From an uncultured Phocaeicola sp. (GTDB lineage: Bacteria; Bacteroidota; Bacteroidia; Bacteroidales; Bacteroidaceae), in NCBI GenBank assembly GCA_948566455.1, contig CAOYQO010000015.1, forward strand, positions 14,087 through 78,086: a DNA stretch of 64,000 nucleotides. The letters are read 5' to 3'. The position numbers and the translations under genes were made by a program. Shown here in pieces: positions 9,158 to 18,597 of the stretch. Below the pieces are notes generated by a model. That model was given only the letters and a program-made list of their open reading frames with translations. It was not told the DNA's origin and searched no databases. Within the stretch, counting starts at the first letter, position 1; each line of letters starts with the position of its first letter.

Positions 9158-11884
9158 TTATCCTCTGCGTTTCAAGAAATCCGTAGGACTTTCTCCGAAA
9201 TATTCCTTGTAACACTTGGTAAAATAAGAAGGAGATGTAAAACCTACCTCATACGTTATCTCGGATATGGTTTTCTCAGAAGAAGCCAACAAAGAAGCAG
9301 CTTTCTTTAATCTGGCAATACGCACCAGTTCATTGGGAGAATAATTGGTAAGTGCCTTAATCTTACGATAAAGCTGCACCCTGCTTAATCCCATCTTACT
9401 GCCTAATTCTTCCACACTTAACTCAGAATCTATCAAATTTGCTTCTATCAGCTCTCTGAAGCGCTCCACAAATCCTTTATCCACCTCGCTTACAGACTCT
9501 TTAGACAAAGTAATCTTATCTCCGAAAAACTGTTTCAACCGCTTATGGTTATCAATCAGATTCCGAAGACGCACCAGTAACAATTTGGAATTAAAAGGTT
9601 TGGAAATATAAGAATCCGCTCCACATTCAAACCCCTGTATCCGCTGTTCATCCAAAGAACAGGCAGTAAGCAACATCACCGGAATATGAGAAGTCTGTAA
9701 TTCCATTTTCAGCTTCCTGCAACATTCCAATCCGTCCATCACCGGCATCATCACATCACAGATAATGGCATCAGGCACATATTTCATAGCTTTCTTTAAT
9801 CCGGCATGTCCGTCGGCAGCCTCTATCACCGTATATTCCTCTTTCAATAATGATTTCACATAGCCACGTACATCCGCATTATCGTCAATTATCAAGATGC
9901 ATTCCTTATTCTCATCCGGAAGCCGTTCTTCTGTTTCCGTTTCCTCCAATTCCTCCACCACCGTCGGCTGTGTAGTGTGCGGTTCCTGTATCCGATCTAC
10001 AGACTGCTCCTCCACTATCTCCATAGGAATATCCACCGTAAACACTGTTCCTTTTCCTTCCACACTGTCCACCGTTATCACCCCGCCGTGCAACTCGACA
10101 AAAGCCTTTGCCAAAGCAAGACCAATACCTGAGCCCGCATGGTTCACATCCATCTGATAAAAGCGGTCGAAAATATGCCGGATGTGCCGGACAGAGATTC
10201 CCGAACCGGTATCAGCAACTACCAGACGGACATATCTTCTATTTTCCTCCTTTATTAAAGTAGAAAGTGTGACAGTGATAGTTCCATTCTCCGGGGTAAA
10301 CTTAAACGCATTGGACAACAAATTAAAATAGACACGTTCCATCTTTTCGGCATCCAACGCCATCAGACAGTCTGTCCGGTCATCGTTCACGTCCAGAACA
10401 AAATGGATATGCTTTCTCAAAGCCAATGTTTGAAATGCATGGCTCCATTCCTGTAATTGCGCACGCAGGTCCATATTGGTTCTCACCAACTCCAGTTTAC
10501 CATTTTCATACTTACGGAAATCAAGAATCTGGTTGACCAGCCTCAACAGAATATTCACATTCTTATGTACCACTTTCAATAAGGATCGTTGCTTAGAGGT
10601 CAAGTCTTTATCCTCTAAAAGCTGTTCCACCGGATCGGCAACCAAAGTAAGCGGAGTACGGAAATCATGAGAAACATTCGTAAAGAAGACCAGTTTGGCA
10701 TGAGTCGCCTCTTCCAACTGCTTGGAGAGGCTGATCAGTTGGTCGCGTTGTTCCTCCAATTGTTTCTTTTGACGGGATAACTCCATGTTCATCCGGTTCT
10801 TTGTCCAATACGCACGGACGATGATCGCCAATAAGGCAGCAAACAGTAACAGGATAATCAGACATGCATACAGAAACATGGTCTGGGCAGAGTATCTTGA
10901 CCAATATTCGTCCACCTGATTATTCAGCCGTTCTATCTTTCCGTCCTGTTCGGCAATGTGGTCTGTCTGCAACTGCATGACACGGGCATTCGTTTTATCA
11001 ACAAGGGCTGTTGATAACTTAGTATCCCGTTCATACGGACGCTTCTCCAAAATATCCATCGCCACCTGCATCACTTTATCTCCTCCGGTAGGGTAAATAA
11101 AAGTGGCATCCAACACTCCTTCCAGTACCTGCTCCACTCCATACCCCTTGCCAGGCAACGCATCAATACCGACAAACAACATTTCCTTTTCCAACTGTCG
11201 CTGTCTGGCCGACAAATAAGCCCCGACAGCCATGCGGTCATTTTGGGCAAAAACCAGATTTATATCCTTATTGTCTTGAAGTATGGAATCCATTTTCTCC
11301 CCAGCCACACTTTGCAGCCAGGCTCCGTCCACGCTGGCGGTAATTTCTATTCCAGGCTCTGCCTTCAAGGCATCCGCCAATCCTCTATGACGCTCCATAG
11401 CCGGAGTGGAACCTTCCAGTCCCGTTATCTCCAAAATCTTCCCTTTTCCACCCAAACGGTTCACAATATATTGTCCCACATCTTTGCCAATCTCACAATT
11501 ATCAGCACCCACAAAAGCCGTATAACGGTCCGACAAAATCTTACGGTCAATTACCACAACAGGTATTCCCAGCCCGTATGCCTTCTCCACAACAGGAGTG
11601 ACAGCCGCCGCCTCATTCGGAGCGACAATCAATAAATCAACTTTCCTGTCAATAAAATAGTTGATATCTTCTATCTGATTCCGGTTATTATCTTTCGCGG
11701 TACGGATCTCCACCTCCACCCCATCATAAAACAAGGCTTCACGTACAATTTCATGATTCATTTTATGCCGCCATTCGTCATCACTACATTGTGAAACACC
11801 AATGTAATAGCGCGTATGTTTCTGACTGCACGATGTCAGAATTCCCATAAGGCATAAAATCAAAAACAAAAGATGTTTTTTCAT
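9158..11884 (-). CDS. Hybrid two-component system sensor/regulator with sugar-binding periplasmic domain
   Basis: 908-residue one-protein two-component system. Order: lipoprotein-like signal ending LTSCS (1-20); periplasmic-binding-protein domain of the ribose/fructose type (about 25-300); membrane helix 336-358; coiled coil; His kinase with phospho-accepting His406 in SHDFRTPL; ATPase domain (N box NLLSNAFKF 521-529, G box DTGSGI 558-563, GIGLALAKA near 586); receiver domain with Asp710 and Lys762; AraC-type DNA-binding domain 815-908. The ATG at 11884 is preferred because the promoter lies at 11909-11940. The architecture and adjacent fructokinase, transporter and GH32 genes match the fructose-sensing regulator described in B. 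thetaiotaomicron (BT1754). Fructose as ligand is inference from that match. Confidence 0.93.
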   Translation of the reverse strand: MKKHLLFLILCLMGILTSCSQKHTRYYIGVSQCSDDEWRHKMNHEIVREALFYDGVEVEIRTAKDNNRNQIEDINYFIDRKVDLLIVAPNEAAAVTPVVEKAYGLGIPVVVIDRKILSDRYTAFVGADNCEIGKDVGQYIVNRLGGKGKILEITGLEGSTPAMERHRGLADALKAEPGIEITASVDGAWLQSVAGEKMDSILQDNKDINLVFAQNDRMAVGAYLSARQRQLEKEMLFVGIDALPGKGYGVEQVLEGVLDATFIYPTGGDKVMQVAMDILEKRPYERDTKLSTALVDKTNARVMQLQTDHIAEQDGKIERLNNQVDEYWSRYSAQTMFLYACLIILLLFAALLAIIVRAYWTKNRMNMELSRQKKQLEEQRDQLISLSKQLEEATHAKLVFFTNVSHDFRTPLTLVADPVEQLLEDKDLTSKQRSLLKVVHKNVNILLRLVNQILDFRKYENGKLELVRTNMDLRAQLQEWSHAFQTLALRKHIHFVLDVNDDRTDCLMALDAEKMERVYFNLLSNAFKFTPENGTITVTLSTLIKEENRRYVRLVVADTGSGISVRHIRHIFDRFYQMDVNHAGSGIGLALAKAFVELHGGVITVDSVEGKGTVFTVDIPMEIVEEQSVDRIQEPHTTQPTVVEELEETETEERLPDENKECILIIDDNADVRGYVKSLLKEEYTVIEAADGHAGLKKAMKYVPDAIICDVMMPVMDGLECCRKLKMELQTSHIPVMLLTACSLDEQRIQGFECGADSYISKPFNSKLLLVRLRNLIDNHKRLKQFFGDKITLSKESVSEVDKGFVERFRELIEANLIDSELSVEELGSKMGLSRVQLYRKIKALTNYSPNELVRIARLKKAASLLASSEKTISEITYEVGFTSPSYFTKCYKEYFGESPTDFLKRRG

Positions 11885-11908
11885 GTTCCTCAAGGTATTT
11901 ATAGATAA

Positions 11909-11940
11909 CAAAGATAAAAGGTAACCGCTAATAAAACAAA
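11909..11940 (-). promoter_or_regulatory. Promoter of the hybrid sensor gene
   Basis: Minus-strand TTTG (11940-11937), 20-base spacer, TATCTTTG (11916-11909). Both boxes at standard spacing suggest steady expression, as expected for a sensor. Confidence 0.7.
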
Positions 11941-11968
11941 CATCTGCAAGAGAAAGTAAAAAAAGAAC

Positions 11969-12019
11969 ATCGCGAAGAACCTGATTACATCTACTTTGTA
12001 TTTACAGGTTCTTCGCGAT
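11969..12019 (-). terminator. Terminator of the GH32-transporter-fructokinase operon
   Basis: Perfect 15-base arms (11969-11983 and 12005-12019; core CGCGAAGAACC) around a 21-base loop. On the minus strand the stem is followed by a T-rich run. It lies about 60 bases after the fructokinase stop and insulates the sensor gene. Confidence 0.75.
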
Positions 12020-12079
12020 ACAGCCTCAGACAATATGATTTCCAATCCAATTTGAATGAGTATCCGCAACCATTAAAAT

Positions 12080-12967
12080 TTAAATCAACTCATTCTTTAA
12101 ACGAGCCGGCAACTCAGGCATAGCCCCGTTTTGCGTACATACGTATGCAGAAACCTCAACAGCCAGTTTATGCGCCTCGGCAACCGGCTTTCCCTTCAAA
12201 ATAGCAGCTACAAAAGTCGCCGTGAACGAATCGCCCGCACCTACCGTATCGGCCACCTCCACCTTCGGAGTCTCTACAAATGAAATCTCACCCGGAGTAA
12301 AGACATAACTGCCATTGACACCACACGTTAAAATCAACATCTTCAGATTATATTTCGCCAACAGAATCCAGCATTTATCCTGCAAGTCTATGCCGGGATA
12401 ACCGAACATACGGCTCACTGTGACCAACTCCTCGTCATTAATCTTTAAAATATTACATTTTTTCATCGAGTTGCAAAGAATCTCCTTCGTATAGAAACCT
12501 TGGCGCAAATTCACATCGAAAATTTTACATTGTCCTTCTCCTTCGGGCATCACATCCAGAAAACGGTTGATTGTTTCCCTTGAAACCACACTACGCTGTG
12601 CCAACGAGCCGAAACATACGGAACGGGTATTCTTTGCCAACTCTTCCAAAGCAGGTGTAAAAGGTATATTATCCCAAGCCACCCCTTCTTTTATATCATA
12701 CATAGGTACCCCATTAGGGTCCAGTTCCACCTGTACGGTTCCTGTGGGATAAGGCACTTTCTCTATCTGATACTTCAAGTTCTTACCATCAAAATTCTCA
12801 AGTATCTCATTACCCAGCTTGTCATCGCCAATCGCACTGACCACCCGGCTGTCAAAACCGAATTGTGACACATGATAAGCGAAGTTTGCCGGAGCACCAC
12901 CAATTTTCTTTCCTTCGGGCAGCACATCCCATAGTGCCTCACCCATTCCTACGATGATTTGATTCAT
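12080..12967 (-). CDS. Fructokinase (PfkB/ribokinase family)
   Basis: 295-residue sugar kinase expected to phosphorylate fructose with ATP. PfkB features: N-terminal GGAPANFAYHVSQFG (23-37) and C-terminal signature ADTVGAGDSFTA (239-250), where Asp246 is the catalytic base and GAGD forms the anion hole. It is the last gene of the operon GH32 - transporter - fructokinase, 27 bases after the transporter, followed by a strong terminator. Fructose as substrate is inferred from the GH32 and sensor genes. Whether the product is fructose 6-phosphate or 1-phosphate cannot be told from the sequence; PfkB fructokinases usually make the 6-phosphate. Confidence 0.92.
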   Translation of the reverse strand: MNQIIVGMGEALWDVLPEGKKIGGAPANFAYHVSQFGFDSRVVSAIGDDKLGNEILENFDGKNLKYQIEKVPYPTGTVQVELDPNGVPMYDIKEGVAWDNIPFTPALEELAKNTRSVCFGSLAQRSVVSRETINRFLDVMPEGEGQCKIFDVNLRQGFYTKEILCNSMKKCNILKINDEELVTVSRMFGYPGIDLQDKCWILLAKYNLKMLILTCGVNGSYVFTPGEISFVETPKVEVADTVGAGDSFTATFVAAILKGKPVAEAHKLAVEVSAYVCTQNGAMPELPARLKNELI

Positions 12968-12994
12968 GATATTATTTACTGTTTACAATTAAAA

Positions 12995-14155
12995 TCATTT
13001 CTTTATTTTCAAGGTATACATCAACAAATAGATAACTCCGACAGTCATCACCGCCACAGCGCCACTCTGCCCCATGGCATCACCGGCAACTCCCATGGCC
13101 AACGGAAATACCGTACCGCCGAACAGCCCCATAATCATCAATCCGGAAACTTCATTTTTCTTTTCGGGCATGGCAAACAATGCCTGCGAGAATATAATAG
13201 AGAACACATTGGAGTTACCGAAACCAATCATGGCAATGCAAATATAAATAATTGTTTCCGAATGGAATATAAATAATCCCACCATTGCCAGCAACATGAA
13301 CACGACACTGAGAGCAAAGAAAGACTTTGCAGAAGCCTTTTGCAAGATAAAGGCTCCGAGGAAGCAACCCACCGTACGGAAAATAAAATAAAGACTTGTT
13401 GCAAAACCGGCCTCAGCCAATGTCATATCCAAACGCTCCATCAAGATTTTAGGAGCCGTTGTATTCGTACCGACATCAATACCGACATGGCACATGATCC
13501 CAATGAAAGACAAGAGAATAAACGGTTTTCCCAACAAGGAAAAGCACGCTTTGAAGCCGGACGCTTTATCGGGTTTCTCTTCCTCAATAGGGGTCAGCCC
13601 CAACAACACGATGGCAAAAACGGCTATCACCATATAAACAGGAAATAATACCCGCCAGCCAAGCCCGAAAGTAGGAATAGCCTGCATCGCTCCCCACATG
13701 GCAATGTAAGGGGCAAGAAAGGAAGCAATAGCTTTTACAAACTGACCGAAAGTCAATGTACTTGCCAACTTTTCCCCCGCAATAATATTACTCAGCAACG
13801 GATTCAAAGAGGTTTGCATCAACGCATTACCGATACCCAGTAAAGAGAAAGAAATCAACATAAGCGTATAGCCGTCGCCGAATATAGGGAGCAGCAAAGA
13901 GGCAAAAGTGACAATCAGACTCAGAAGAACTGTCTTCTTACGCCCTATCTTATTCATCAGAATACCTGTAGGTACAGAGAAAATCAGGAACCAGAAGAAG
14001 ACCAAGGAAGGAAATATATTGGCTTGAGAGTCTGTCAGATCCAGATCCGCTTTTACATAATTCGATGCAATCCCCACTAGGTCTACAAATCCCATGGCGA
14101 AGAAACACAGCATCACCGGAATTAATTTGGCATACAGATTTTTATTGCTATTCAT
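12995..14155 (-). CDS. MFS sugar transporter (FucP/GlcP-like), probably fructose
   Basis: 386-residue inner-membrane carrier with about 12 hydrophobic segments. It begins MNSNKNLYAKLIPVMLCFFA, continues with a GFVDLVGIASNYVKADLDLT segment, and has the MFS loop motif between helices 2 and 3 (GILMNKIGRKKTVL). This resembles the fucose/glucose/galactose proton symporters of the group. It sits between GH32 (15 bases) and fructokinase (27 bases), so it most likely carries free fructose into the cytoplasm. Close relatives may carry other hexoses, so fructose specificity rests on context. Confidence 0.9.
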   Translation of the reverse strand: MNSNKNLYAKLIPVMLCFFAMGFVDLVGIASNYVKADLDLTDSQANIFPSLVFFWFLIFSVPTGILMNKIGRKKTVLLSLIVTFASLLLPIFGDGYTLMLISFSLLGIGNALMQTSLNPLLSNIIAGEKLASTLTFGQFVKAIASFLAPYIAMWGAMQAIPTFGLGWRVLFPVYMVIAVFAIVLLGLTPIEEEKPDKASGFKACFSLLGKPFILLSFIGIMCHVGIDVGTNTTAPKILMERLDMTLAEAGFATSLYFIFRTVGCFLGAFILQKASAKSFFALSVVFMLLAMVGLFIFHSETIIYICIAMIGFGNSNVFSIIFSQALFAMPEKKNEVSGLMIMGLFGGTVFPLAMGVAGDAMGQSGAVAVMTVGVIYLLMYTLKIKK

Positions 14156-14170
14156 GGCTTTATACTTAGT

Positions 14171-16054
14171 TTACAAACCTAACTTATATATTGTGAAATT
14201 TGAAATCTTCATCTCTCCTCCTTTACTATAAAAACGCAAAGAGTTATAAGGTTCATTCGGGAATACCAGATTAGTCATGGCAACGCGGCCACCGTCAACA
14301 AACAACTCCACACTTCCATTATCCACAAAAACTTGAATTTTATGTGCCTTCGCGGTGTTTATCGGAGCCCAAGTACCCAAAGCAAAATCATTTTTATAAT
14401 TCACCGTAACCTCTTTATAACGAGCATAACTTTCTTCAGTATCCAAATCATGCGGTTTTACCTTCTTGCCAAAATCTACAATACCACTTTCCGCACGGTC
14501 CATTACCACACGTCCCTCCGAAGCGTCCAAATAAATCTTCACCTTCTCACCCAAACTGTTCAGCAATTCAAAACCAGCCTCTTTACCAGCCGACACCAGT
14601 TGCAATTCCAGTTCAAAAGCGCCGTCGTTATTTTCAAAAAGTGTTTCTAAACGCTTCTCGCCATTTACTGTAAAATCATCCAGCTTTTTAGAATCTTTCC
14701 GCAAGTGCTCCGTTTCCTTTACCGGTGCGGCACTCAGATAAAGCTGTTTGTCTTCTCCCGTATACAGACTCAGCTCACGTGGCAAAGCATTGGCACTGCG
14801 GAACTGTTGTATAGGAGTATAGTTAGCATACTGCCAGTTGCTCATCCAAGGTACGGCAATGACACGGTCGCCGGTATTCGAGAAACAAACAGTGGCATAA
14901 TGGTCTTTTCCCCAGTCGAGCCATTTCACCACCTCGGGTTTCGTATCACATACAAACTGATGCCCGTCAAAGTCGCCTGTAAAATACATCGTACCGCTGC
15001 CTCCATAGACAAATCCCGGATTGATATTGACAATCATCACCCATTTCATCCTGGTCCGGTCACCATCTACAGGCAGTTGGATGAAATCCGGACATTCGAA
15101 CTGATTGGGCTGAGGACCAAATCCTTCTCCAAACTCACTCATGTATTCCCATTGCTTCAAGTTGGCAGACGAATAAAAACGCATATTCTTATCCGCACTG
15201 ACAATCATAATCCATTTCTGTTCGGGTTCATACCAAAAGACCTTCGGGTCACGGAAATTCTGTAGTCCGTCAAACGGAGTAAGAACCGGATTCTGTTCAT
15301 ACTTCGTATAAGTACGCCCGTTGTCCGTACTGTATGCCATACTTTGCACCTGGCTCTGCCCACCGGGTATATTACGGTGCGAAGTATAAAAAGCGACAAT
15401 TGTATTTTCACCGTAGCCTGCGCTGTTCTCTTTATCCACAATGGCACTTCCCGAAAAGATATGCCCCAATGTATCACGGGCAATCGCCGGGTCAAGATGC
15501 TCCCAATGAACCAAATCCTTGCTCACGGAATGTCCCCAGTGCATATTTCCCCATACGGAGCCGTATGGATTATATTGAAAATAAAGGTGATATTCACCGT
15601 CTTTATAAACCAGTCCGTTGGCATCATTCATCCAGCCATAAAGCGGAGTGTGATGATAAACCGGACGGAACTTATCCCTGTTTGCCGTATCAAATGTATC
15701 CGAAACCCGGATGCTGTCCCAACACAGCGCATCTGCCGCCACCTTCTTTATAATGACAGTAGCTTCCTCACTTCCCTGAGGCAAGGCAAACGGAACATAA
15801 TATTCAACGCTGTCTGTAGCCAGACGCACATCCATATCGGTATCTGCGGGGCTCCCAGTATCCAGCCTTACCAGTCCTTCCTTGCTGCTCTCCTGAATCG
15901 GAAGCAACAAATAGTTAGCGGGACGGGCAATATGTACGATTGTCACCGTATCTCCCTGATGTTCGAAAACCAGGTCATTTTTTTGTGACTGACAAGAAAC
16001 AGCGCCTCCTGTAAAGGCTAAACCTAATGCAAGGTTAACAAGATTTGTTTTCAT
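14171..16054 (-). CDS. Glycoside hydrolase family 32 (fructan hydrolase), lipoprotein
   Basis: 627-residue fructan-cleaving enzyme. The ATG at 16054 was chosen because the promoter box lies at 16109-16102. Signal peptide ends GGAVSC with the lipobox Cys at 21, placing it on a membrane surface. A short N-terminal beta domain (about 25-125) precedes the five-bladed propeller. The GH32 triad is intact: Asp144 in WMNDANG (nucleophile), Asp269 in RDP (transition-state stabiliser), Glu320 in ECPDF (acid/base). The C-terminal beta-sandwich starts near 480 and holds FVDNGSVELFVDGG. It could act on inulin, levan or sucrose; the sequence does not separate exo- from endo-action. First gene of the fructose operon. 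Confidence 0.95.
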   Translation of the reverse strand: MKTNLVNLALGLAFTGGAVSCQSQKNDLVFEHQGDTVTIVHIARPANYLLLPIQESSKEGLVRLDTGSPADTDMDVRLATDSVEYYVPFALPQGSEEATVIIKKVAADALCWDSIRVSDTFDTANRDKFRPVYHHTPLYGWMNDANGLVYKDGEYHLYFQYNPYGSVWGNMHWGHSVSKDLVHWEHLDPAIARDTLGHIFSGSAIVDKENSAGYGENTIVAFYTSHRNIPGGQSQVQSMAYSTDNGRTYTKYEQNPVLTPFDGLQNFRDPKVFWYEPEQKWIMIVSADKNMRFYSSANLKQWEYMSEFGEGFGPQPNQFECPDFIQLPVDGDRTRMKWVMIVNINPGFVYGGSGTMYFTGDFDGHQFVCDTKPEVVKWLDWGKDHYATVCFSNTGDRVIAVPWMSNWQYANYTPIQQFRSANALPRELSLYTGEDKQLYLSAAPVKETEHLRKDSKKLDDFTVNGEKRLETLFENNDGAFELELQLVSAGKEAGFELLNSLGEKVKIYLDASEGRVVMDRAESGIVDFGKKVKPHDLDTEESYARYKEVTVNYKNDFALGTWAPINTAKAHKIQVFVDNGSVELFVDGGRVAMTNLVFPNEPYNSLRFYSKGGEMKISNFTIYKLGL

Positions 16055-16101
16055 GAAGTATAGGATATTAAAAGTTTTGTTTGATTGTTTTTCGTTATCG
16101 G

Positions 16102-16146
16102 CAAAGTTAACGGAAACCTGCCTTACCGGCTGAAACATTTGTTTCA
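16102..16146 (-). promoter_or_regulatory. GH32 operon promoter with upstream AACAAATGTTT palindrome
   Basis: Minus-strand -7 box TAACTTTG (16109-16102). Exactly 23 bases upstream is AACAAATGTTT (16143-16133), inside the perfect 16-base palindrome 16131-16146 (TGAAACA, two bases, TGTTTCA). The same element at the same spacing precedes the receptor gene at 18.5 kb, so it is probably an activator site replacing a -33 box. Confidence 0.65.
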
Positions 16147-16202
16147 TTCTTATGTATAAATGTTACTTTTCCACCATAAAGAAGAATTAAATCCCTCTTG
16201 AA

Positions 16203-18521
16203 TCAGAATGTTATTTTCGCCGCAAATTCTACGGTGAACGGACGGATATAGCTGCCTGCCATCCATGCGCCGTTATATGCCGCCGCATTCTCCTTATCTA
16301 CCAGCTCGGCTCCCGAAATACTTCCTTTCGCCCCGGTCTGGTTCAAGAAGTTTATCACAGTTCCGCTTAAGGACAAATGTTTGTTCACATTCCAGTTTAT
16401 TCCACCGAATGTTTCCCAACGGCCGTTGAAATAATAGGCATTTTTAATATTTGCATACGTCTTGCTGAAGTAACGGAAACTGGCCCATACCTTCAAGTCT
16501 TTGGTAATGTTGTAACTAGGGTCCAGTTCAATCAGCACCTTCGGAATTTCGGTAACGATATTGCCGGTGGCATTGATACCCGATGTTGTCCCGTCACTAA
16601 AGGTCACTCCCGTTTCATACTTCTTATACTTCGGGCTTTGGTAAGTGAACAGGAAGTGGAAATCAAATCCTTTGAAAGGTTTCACCACCGCATCCGTCGT
16701 CCACCCTATTGTTTCAATATCATAACTCAATGCGGCCGCCTTAATATCCTTATCATTATTCGGATTAATCAGATTCAAGGTAGAGTTGTTGTTAGTCTTG
16801 GCAATGTAACTGAACAGTGAGGTCAGACTAATCCAGTCATTATTGAAATAAATACCCGCACGCCCCAACGGAATTGTAATCTTATCTACATTCGGCATCT
16901 CGGCAGGAGCAAAGTTCGACATATTCGGCCGCTGGGTATTGTAGGTGAAATCGGCGGTAAAGCCAAACTGCTTTGTCATTTTATAAGTGGCGGCAGCCGT
17001 GAAAGCCATGTTCAGCCAATTGTAACTGAAATAACGGGGAGCTATCTTCGTACCATCGGCTGCAACTGCCCCGATATGATAACCGGCAAAGCGGCCTACC
17101 GGATTGCCTTCGGCATTATATACCGCCAGGTTCTTTCCTGCCAGACGCTGGTACTCGAAGCGTGCGCCATAATACACATTCCATTTATCGGTGATGTCCC
17201 AGTCGTGAGTAGCATAAAGAGCCAGTTTGTTTTCATGTCCTTTGTAATATTCGGAAGCATTCTGGTTCAGATTATAATAAGGAGTGTTTCCGTAATGATG
17301 AATATCCTTCGTATCAGCGCTGTACAACATTTGGGGATATTCTTCCACCGTATGGTCATACATGGTAGTGTTCGAAGCATAGTCCACATCATAATACCAT
17401 TCGTTCACCCCCACACGCCAAGTCATATCATCATACTTCCGCGACAACTCGGTGGTAAAGAAGAACTCATCTATATTCCCCCGGTTGAAACAGGACATGC
17501 GGCTCTGTACATATCCCTCATAAGGATTCAATGTTCCATCCAGTCCTTTGGTGCTATAGCCGTCGGCTCCTACTTTCTGCTCCATAGACATCGGAGTCTG
17601 GTACAGATAGGAACCCAAAGCATGGTCATACTTCATATTGATTTTCCACTCCAACCCGTTATCCCACCGGTAACGGTTCAGAACCGTCAACTGATTTCCT
17701 TTACTGGCCGTAGCATCATACAGACTGATCTTTTTCATCTCGCCGGTACGCATGTCCATATAAACCATATCCGATACATTGGGCAGATAAGAAGAAGTCC
17801 CCAGTCCGAAACCGGGAATTTCCTTCACACTCCCATCGCCTACATAAATAAATGGTGCACCGGTGGTAGCATTGGACAACCAATGGCTGTTGCTGTAATG
17901 GTAGATGGCAGAGAGCTGTCCACGTCCTTCATTGTAGAACTTGGTCAAGGCAAACTTATAGATCTGAGTCCGGTCCTGATATTGCGCAAAACGCAGTTTG
18001 AACGAACCCGGATCAAAATTCTGATAGATGCTGCCGCTGTAAAACCAATCTTTTCCGATGCTTCCATTCAGATTGAAGTCAAATTGCTGTTTACCGAAAT
18101 GATTGGTGCCGTAGTTCAGCACACCATTCATTTTCTTCTCTTTATCCAAGCCGAGTTCCGTAAACGAATTGACAGCATAACCTATATTACCGGTAGTAAT
18201 CGCTGTTTCGGAAATCTTCAGCAATCCGGTATGTCCCAAGCTGCTGTCTCCGCGCCAATGCGTGTTTACATTATGAGGATTCGAATTATATACCACAGGC
18301 AGACCATTTTCGAGTACATTCACATCACCACCGGGCAGACCGATAGAGATTTCACGAGGACCATTGGCACTAGCCGCATTCAACATGACATTGCGATTGC
18401 CTTCCTCTTTCGAATCAGAGGACACTTTGGTAGAATCTTGTTGTGCATAACCATTCAAGCAAGCGGCGGCAAGTAAAATAATGACCGCGCCCATCCGGTT
18501 CTTTTGCTGATTTTTGTTCAT
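16203..18521 (-). CDS. TonB-dependent outer-membrane receptor without SusD partner
   Basis: 772-residue outer-membrane protein. The ATG at 18521 gives a signal peptide (MNKNQQKNRMGAVIILLAAA, cleaved near NGYAQ) and lies about 30 bases after the promoter box. A plug-like region near residues 40-160 (GLPGGDVNVLENGLPVV) is followed by long alternating aromatic beta strands to a C-terminal phenylalanine (VEFAAKITF), the outer-membrane barrel signature. I see no carboxypeptidase-like N-terminal extension typical of SusC proteins, and no susD gene follows. Its promoter shares an element with the GH32 promoter, so it is probably the uptake pore for fructose oligosaccharides or sucrose. Substrate is inference. 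Confidence 0.8.
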   Translation of the reverse strand: MNKNQQKNRMGAVIILLAAACLNGYAQQDSTKVSSDSKEEGNRNVMLNAASANGPREISIGLPGGDVNVLENGLPVVYNSNPHNVNTHWRGDSSLGHTGLLKISETAITTGNIGYAVNSFTELGLDKEKKMNGVLNYGTNHFGKQQFDFNLNGSIGKDWFYSGSIYQNFDPGSFKLRFAQYQDRTQIYKFALTKFYNEGRGQLSAIYHYSNSHWLSNATTGAPFIYVGDGSVKEIPGFGLGTSSYLPNVSDMVYMDMRTGEMKKISLYDATASKGNQLTVLNRYRWDNGLEWKINMKYDHALGSYLYQTPMSMEQKVGADGYSTKGLDGTLNPYEGYVQSRMSCFNRGNIDEFFFTTELSRKYDDMTWRVGVNEWYYDVDYASNTTMYDHTVEEYPQMLYSADTKDIHHYGNTPYYNLNQNASEYYKGHENKLALYATHDWDITDKWNVYYGARFEYQRLAGKNLAVYNAEGNPVGRFAGYHIGAVAADGTKIAPRYFSYNWLNMAFTAAATYKMTKQFGFTADFTYNTQRPNMSNFAPAEMPNVDKITIPLGRAGIYFNNDWISLTSLFSYIAKTNNNSTLNLINPNNDKDIKAAALSYDIETIGWTTDAVVKPFKGFDFHFLFTYQSPKYKKYETGVTFSDGTTSGINATGNIVTEIPKVLIELDPSYNITKDLKVWASFRYFSKTYANIKNAYYFNGRWETFGGINWNVNKHLSLSGTVINFLNQTGAKGSISGAELVDKENAAAYNGAWMAGSYIRPFTVEFAAKITF

Positions 18522-18553
18522 AGCATTAAATGTTTTTAGAAGTTTTTCTGAGG

Positions 18554-18597
18554 CAAAGGTAGGGGACAGCCGGCAACCTCTATAAAACATTTGTTAC
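18554..18597 (-). promoter_or_regulatory. Receptor gene promoter with upstream AACAAATGTTT element
   Basis: Minus-strand -7 box TACCTTTG (18561-18554). AACAAATGTTT (18595-18585) lies 23 bases upstream, identical in sequence and spacing to the GH32 promoter; including flanks, 13 of 14 bases match (TGnAACAAATGTTT). Confidence 0.65.

Noticed and set aside
17076..18476. 466-codon open frame on the plus strand opposite the receptor gene
   Set aside because: It is the antisense shadow of a well-supported outer-membrane receptor; low-complexity Ile/His-rich translation, no promoter or family pattern. Similar shadows lie opposite GH32 (15344-15988) and asnS (48451-49104).
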